This document shows, one piece after another, positions 57,951 through 64,000 of a stretch of DNA of 64,000 nucleotides (within the stretch, counting starts at the first letter, position 1; each line of letters starts with the position of its first letter). A program made the translations under genes and the position numbers. Below the pieces are notes generated by a model that was given only the letters and a program-made list of their open reading frames with translations, had not been told where the DNA came from and ran no database searches. This stretch comes from Dryococelus australis (Eukaryota; Arthropoda; Insecta; Phasmatodea; Phasmatidae), in the NCBI GenBank assembly GCA_029891345.1, contig CM057009.1, positions 91,497,416 to 91,561,415 of the forward strand, read 5' to 3'.

Positions 57951-60900
57951 GAAAAAAAAAAGTTTATTTACATTTCTTCGGAGAACTTACTTCAGGAAGA
58001 AGAATATTACCATGTTAAGTTGCTTCCCTAGTTTTTTTACAGTTTTAACTGTAAAGAATTGCACCTATACCAATTTTAAAACATCTGTCATATTTCAATG
58101 TAAATCTTAAAAGTTGCACAACACCATGAACTGTAAAATTCTGTAAGCCATTAAGTCTAGAAAAAATAATTAACTACTTGCAAAAGAAAAAAAAACAAAC
58201 AAAATGTTTCTCAAGTGCTAATTTATATTAAATTGACATTTCAAACTCGATCATCAGCTTTAATTTAGTATGTAAGTTAATCACATTTTTATTATTTTTG
58301 GTTAACCAGGGGAATCGACAAGAGATCGCTAAATATATAAAACAAAAACAAGCTTAAATTAATGGATTTTTATGACTACTGGTTGTTAATTATAGTCACT
58401 ACAGCTATTTCATTTTAACCTCAAATGCATTATTAATTTGGTGGAAGCTAATTATAATACTAATAATAGAAATCTAAATACAAATTACAGCAGTGTGATG
58501 TAAATGTGCAATTGTATACACCATCAACATGTACAGTAGAATACTTGTTTTCTGGCCAACCCATTGGGATAGCCAGCTGTAGTGTTACAGTGTTGGTTGT
58601 GTGTAGTGATAGTGTAGGATTGTGAATGCAGAACCCTAACTAACGTTACACTACAACACATACAAGTAAATTAATATGTGATTGATTTACGAGAGCCCCA
58701 GAAAAGTAAAATAAGCAGAACATACAAGGATAATACACAACCCCTTCGTGAGACTAAGGTGCCAGGTGCTTAGTAAATAGCTGCAGATAAGAGGAAACAG
58801 TGTATACATGTCACACTTTCAACATTACAGTATATTAGATTCATATTTTAAGTATGTGTGCTGCAAATCACCTATAGTGTAGGAATCAGTAGTGTCGTTA
58901 CACATTAATTGAACTTTAGTTTGTCAAACAACTTAACATGTTTTGACATACCAGCCAACTTGTCAGTTCTCAAATCACTGAATTGCAGTAAGATCATGCA
59001 ACTCAAATTCAGCATGTAAGTAGTGAACTTACTAAGTTACTCAAATAAGGATTCTTACTTCAATGAATCCAACAAATTGACATTAACACACTCAAATGAT
59101 AAGGTAGCAATATCAGTCAGAGACTCAATATTACTGAATCTTAAACACTTGAAACACAACATTTCAATAAGACATTACATTAAATAGAATTGACCCTCTT
59201 ATATTTAAGTAGACAAACAACACAACTTGCAAACATGTGAATAAGACAATCATCTACAAGAACAGAAATAAATTCAATTGAGACAAACAGAAATATGTCG
59301 GATACCATTAAATCACTTCAATAGAAATCAATGTTGTAGGTCTGTTCTGTGCGAACAAAATTATTCAATGTGTGGAATTTTGATGTGGGATTCAGGCAAA
59401 CATAATGTTTATTCACTTTAAAAAGACAAACCAAATCATTAGAGTACATGATAAAATCTCTCATTATACTACTACTACTAGAGAACTAAAATAGTTCATG
59501 AGTGTGAAACAAAATTAATAGAAATTGCAGTAAAAGTTATTCTAGCTCAGGTTAGATATAAAATAAAGGGAATCTTCATGAAGAAATTTTGGGCTTCTAA
59601 GTATATAGAAAAATTTAGATCCCTCAGAGGTCATTATGCAATTTGATTGAAACTCTTCAGCAAAATATTATGATTGAACTTAATTTGCAGATAGTCCTCC
59701 TTTGCAATAAAACATTAATCACTCTCTTGTTGACAAGAAACAAACGTCAAAACCAGCTGATGATGTGAGAAAGCCATCACAATACCTCGTTCCTGTATGC
59801 CTGTCCCTGGACTAGTACCAGAATTCTCGCATGAGGATCTCTTCTTTAAATATCCCCGGATGCCTAGCCTGAACACTGACTTTATAAAACACTTTGAACT
59901 AAATATTGGTACTTTTTCTCTTGGTCCATCCTCAAAATACAGTGACCTCTCCTCAGTTCGACCTGGCTTACATGGTGGTTAGTAGAAGAAGAAAGAATTC
60001 GGGCCTCCACACTCATGCAAAAAACATGATTGCGGAAGTCCGAATTCACATTGTTATGAGCGCAACCGGGATTGGCTGAGAACTATGTTTGAATTCGACT
60101 ACACTTAAACATACTCAATACATACAGGGCATGTTCTGAATCAAATGTGAAATTAAGTACAAAATGGTGTATTAAACTGAACAGCCTCTAACTATAAAAA
60201 TTATCAAAGAAAAATGCTACATTTTAATGCTGAAAAAAATAGTGCGAACAGTTGAGGTTATATTTAAGTGTTCGTAAACAGACGTGCAAAATCACAGTTT
60301 AAAAGTCTCAAATGGCAAAATAAAGTCTTTTAATGTAAATATTATGGTTTAGTAGCACAGTTTGTACGGAAAATCAGTCTGATGAAGAATTTAAATATTA
60401 TGTGTTGAATAGATCGTTGGCAAAAAGTAAACAAACATAGATTTCAAAATAGTACACAAACTTTGCATGGGGTTCTGTAAGGACTAACCTTACAGCAGAA
60501 AGTCGCTGCACCTCTGTGTACTTTATATTTAGACTATGAGGAGAAAGGACGATTTATGATGTCACGCGCTTGAAAGCAGGCCTGTAGTTAAGAGATTGTT
60601 GCACTGCCTCTATGTCTAGAATGATGTGAGCAAGAAGGGCCTAGATGCAGTGCTTTCCAGCTGGGAAATGATGGCGCTCGCCGCATCAATTTTAGCACCA
60701 CTAAATTTGGGCCAGTCTAGAAACGCGTGTCTCAGAGTGATTTTATATCTATATATACACACATTTGCATGTTTTTGTTTACTGTTTTATATGTGTTTGG
60801 AGAGATATCTTATTTACATTATTTTATTGCTTTTAGATTTTGTATACTAATAATTTTGTTATTTAGGTATGTTATGCACAACCATCACAATAAAGTGTGT

Positions 60901-61987
60901 GCAAATTGAGGCCTTACATATTAGACAATATTTACTTCTAATGCAATGTTTTCAATGCGTCAGCATGTAGCTGCATTCCATGACTAGTACAACAATGATG
61001 CAGGCTCAGTTAGATGCCATGTTCGATGTCCACTCCACATGTTTACCAAGATGTGACTACTGTCATGGAATGCATGCAGGAGGATTTTGCCGGCAAGCAT
61101 TCACTGAAGTGTGGAAGGTTCAAAATATGAACTTTCAAAAATGCAATTTGCTTAAATGATGTTGATGATTACATCTAATAATTTTGATGATTACATAGTG
61201 TCACTTGAAAATTAATGAACATGCACTTCTACAATTACACAAAATAAACAACCAAAATATACCTTGACAGCATCAATTGGAGCCTTCCTTGCTTTTCATC
61301 TTTGTGTCACTCGTGCAACAGCAGTGTGTGCATAAAAGTCCTGTGTAAAGTGGTCATCCAAATATCCAGTGAAATAGCCTTATAGTCAAGGCAACATAAT
61401 TAATTATTTGTAATGTTTACCATTTCCCAAAGCAGACATACATCAGACATAACATATCGCAGATATGTTAGGCATCAAAGTGCCAAAGGGTGTTCTTGCT
61501 TATTTGTTCCTTTGTGTAACCGTAAATTGTATGTGTTTCCCAAATCAGACATAAGCCTAAATGTATTGCAGATATGTCATGTAACAAGCTGCCACAAATT
61601 CAATAAGTAAGTTATAAGCCTTGAGTAATAAATCTTGTAGACATTGACGTGAACCTAATGCCCACGTATCCTTTGTGCCCATTTGTTCCATCGCAGACGC
61701 ATCAACCACACAGAACACTCGACCAATTGACATTAGATCGCGGTCTCGATTAGTGCAGGTCAACAAGAACGGCATTACACTTTTATTGCTGCCCTGTAAC
61801 TCGTGGCTGCAGGTCGAAATATTTAACATTCACCACAAGAGGCAACTCTAGTAATGAATGAATATGTGACCTAAACGAGTGTGTCCCGTGAAACCATGAC
61901 CGTTAGACGCAACAGCCATTAGAGGGAACACTGGGGTAAGCGGCGCTGTTTATTCCCACGACTTTCTGATGTGCGCGATGATGTCGT
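57951..61987. other. Unassigned AT-rich interval
   Basis: About 4 kb with no confident gene. A minus frame at 61829-61557 (begins MLNISTCSHELQGSNKSVMP) looks coding-like but I do not recognise it. Poly-A and short AT repeats are scattered. 59990-60050 contains a short inverted repeat, GAATTCGGGCCTCC and GGAAGTCCGAATTC. Confidence 0.5.
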
Positions 61988-62065
61988 TGGGCCCCGTGGC
62001 CGAATCCAGAGTGTGGCGTGGCTCCGGGTGGTTTCAAAAGATGGGGAATCGAATTCCCGCAGGCA
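61988..62065 (+). ncRNA. tRNA-like / SINE-head-like sequence
   Basis: CCCCGTGGCCGAATCCAGAG resembles a pol III A-box region of Leu/Ser-type tRNAs, and GGGGAATCGAATTCCCGC about 50 bases on resembles a B-box/T-arm. No complete cloverleaf is evident, so a SINE head or tRNA pseudogene is likelier than a functional tRNA. Confidence 0.35.
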
Positions 62066-62478
62066 GTGTGAAGTGGCGAGTGGTTCCCTAGCAGCATTAA
62101 TTAAAAGGAGCATTTTTAAGCGTAATTCATGGTGATTACACCATAATTCATTAGGGAAACCGCCTGCTCCAGCATAGAGTCGATAACATTCCATATAAAA
62201 CAGGGTGTAGCTCTGCCCTTAGTTACGAAATCCATGTGTCATCACATTAATACACATTCCTGAAATTAATTACGTCGACACACGCAGATTTTAAAATGTT
62301 AATTATAAGAGTGTACATGTAATCATCTATCAAAAATCAGTCACCTGAGGAGCTCCGGCATTCATGAGTATGTCACCAATGTGTTTTAGTTTAGCAGTCT
62401 TAATAATGTACAACTTCAATTTCACTTATCATGTTATTCATTAAGTTCAATTTTTTTCATGTTTTCATTTTGGCACAG

Positions 62479-62557
62479 GATTCGCCGGACATGTGGTGAA
62501 ACCGATGCCATGTCAATAGTCACACTTCAGCACTCCAGAAAACCGGCAGGGCACACG
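62479..62557 (+). CDS. Possible internal exon (79 bp)
   Basis: A T-rich tract and TTTTGGCACAG precede 62479, and CACACG|GTAAGC follows 62557; both are good consensus splice sites. Of the three frames only one is open (26 codons beginning IRRTCGETDAMSIVTLQHSR). The flanking DNA is non-coding in this frame. No partner exon was found in the window, and the peptide is too short to assign. The chance of a random match is considerable. Confidence 0.25.
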
Positions 62558-64000
62558 GTAAGCTCCGTGTACCCTCCTCAGCAATTCAATATAAGCTGCG
62601 TTTTATTTAATATCCATAGTTCAGGTAATTCAAGAACCTTTTTAGTACTTTTATTAGCCATGGGGAGGTCTCCCTGCATTCTGACGTAACATACCAGGAC
62701 TTCATGCGCGGGACACATTTCACATAATTACAATCTAAGGCCAATGCCTTATTTTCCAGCGGTAGTGACCACCAGCAGGTCCAGAGTGCCGGGTCCGATT
62801 AACTAAGGTATGCATTAACAAGTGCAGTAACATTCCATTGCACCTTTACGGTAATAAAATAGTCATACCATAATTTGACGGTTTTATTGCATTTAACTCT
62901 CCTGAGTTCATCGGGTACTGTGCCCTAATAGAAGCCTTCAAATTTACAAGTGTATTTCAGTGTGTTTTGTATTTACGGGGTCTGCCTCCTTTAAGCAGGG
63001 TAACGTCAGTGGTAATATAGGCGTGAGAAGTGGCTGACAGCTTCGCCCACAGACAATATTTTACCTTTACATAATATAACGGACAAATTCACTCAGCTCT
63101 CCTTCATATCGACCGTGTATCCATAGTCACCGTTGACCGTACGACCCCGATCAACAATCGTTCTGTATACCGATCGTGGCGCTGGGCACATCATCAGTTC
63201 CTATTCCCCACCTGCTCTCAGGCGGGACATGAACACACCACCAGCACCTCTGGAGGCGCAGCACATCAACATGCTATCAGTCAAGTGTTGCGCTATTAAA
63301 GTGAATATTTTCAAAATGACAGGTACATACATGCAGGTGTGGAAAAGCAGGGAAGGGGGCTGCACTCAGTTACAAACACCCACAGCCCTTCACATTGCCT
63401 TCTTGATGGCTCCCTACAATAACAATCACTACTGCCTGCAATACCACACCAGCAAAGCCACTGAGAAATCCCTGGTACTTTTAGACCTGGGAAGATATAC
63501 CCTTAGCTGGCAATTGGATGGTAGCAGGGGCAGGAAGTCCCAAGAGGGGTCCAGAGGACTGAGAGGAGAGAAAGGAACAGGAACAGTATTTGGCGTTGCA
63601 GAGAGAGGTGACACATGTAAAAGATATTGCACCCCTAGTAAACTGCACACCCCACCCCTTGAAGGAGGGTGACTGCGTATATATACATGTTCACACATTG
63701 TTATCGGTCCCCAGGAATGCTGTTCAAGGTTGGAGCTCAAATGGTCAGAGCCATTCCTGGTACATAAACGAGTCGGGCACACTGTGTACTAGCGAATAAT
63801 GCAAAAGGGAAAGTGAGCAAGTACCACTGTGATACCCCGAGGATGATGCAGCCTGTCAAGGAAAAAGTTGAAAATGAGACAGGTATGGGGGGAGGAGAGC
63901 TTGGGACAACAGATAGACCTTGGAGAAGCAGCAGCTAATGGCACACAAGGCAGTAGAAAGCTATTCCTCAACTGCACACCGGCAGCACTTGGCTTGATAG
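62558..64000. other. Unassigned interval, GC-richer towards the right edge
   Basis: A 179-codon plus frame at 63133-63672 is the longest here but has no recognisable domain; the opposite strand is also open over part of it, suggesting composition rather than coding. No element ends were recognised. Confidence 0.45.

Noticed and set aside
61988..62065. Functional tRNA gene
   Set aside because: A- and B-box-like segments are present but no complete cloverleaf pairing could be made by eye.
63133..63672. 179-codon frame as a real gene
   Set aside because: No domain is recognisable, the reverse strand is also open over part of it, and there are no supporting splice or promoter signals.

Overview
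This window looks like repeat-dense intergenic DNA from an arthropod, most likely an insect with a large genome. It is AT-rich and holds no operons or long intact genes. Almost every recognisable coding stretch belongs to a decayed transposable element: Ty3/gypsy-type LTR retrotransposons (order protease, reverse transcriptase, RNase H, integrase), a hAT DNA transposon, tRNA-derived SINE-like pieces and a probable Helitron end. Splice-site-like GT/AG signals, TATA boxes, AATAAA signals and pol III A/B boxes confirm a eukaryote. The sequence does not allow a species name. No host gene is certain; two or three possible exons are listed at low confidence.

Layout. 1-951: reverse-strand LTR of 'family B', cut by the window edge. 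About 3.5-8.1 kb (minus): remains of 'element A', with a primer-binding site, a Gag carrying two PHD-like zinc fingers, a capsid-like region and a zinc knuckle. 8.6-8.8 kb: possible exon. 10,013-13,189 (minus): complete but inactivated hAT transposon with matched termini and an 8-bp target duplication. 16.3-16.7 kb (minus): integrase fragment. 19.9-23.6 kb (plus): 'element F', a 17.6/297/gypsy-like pol relic. 23.6-27.8 kb (plus): 'element C', arranged LTR, Gag with PHD-like fingers, second LTR, RT fragment. 28.9 kb: SINE-like element. 29.6-30.7 kb: two minisatellites, the first built of A-box-like units, ending in a Helitron-like 3' terminus. 33,051-42,123 (plus): 'element B', a full-structure Ty3/gypsy element with LTRs of about 1.95 kb, AATT target duplications, PBS and PPT, and a broken gag-pol. 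43.2-43.8 kb: RT fragment. 45.7-46.7 kb (minus): LTR-like promoter and poly(A) region followed by a tandem duplication. 47.5-57.7 kb (minus): 'element E', protease to integrase, split by two segments of unrelated DNA, with its integrase and 3' end tandemly duplicated. One of the intruding segments (53.2-56.1 kb) contains a non-autonomous hAT element. 58-64 kb: mostly unassigned, with one tRNA-like stretch and one possible exon.

How the parts relate. Nothing here works as a pathway; the layout is a nested graveyard of elements. The most interesting shared theme is that three separable gypsy lineages (A, B, C) each encode PHD-like C4HC3-type zinc fingers N-terminal to the Gag capsid region. The fingers share nearly the same Cys/His spacing (C-x4-C-x9-C-x2-C-x4-H-x2-C), and A and C carry two in tandem. 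This suggests a lineage of insect gypsy elements whose Gag could bind chromatin or nucleic acid in an unusual way. All copies carry stops, frameshifts or catalytic-residue losses.
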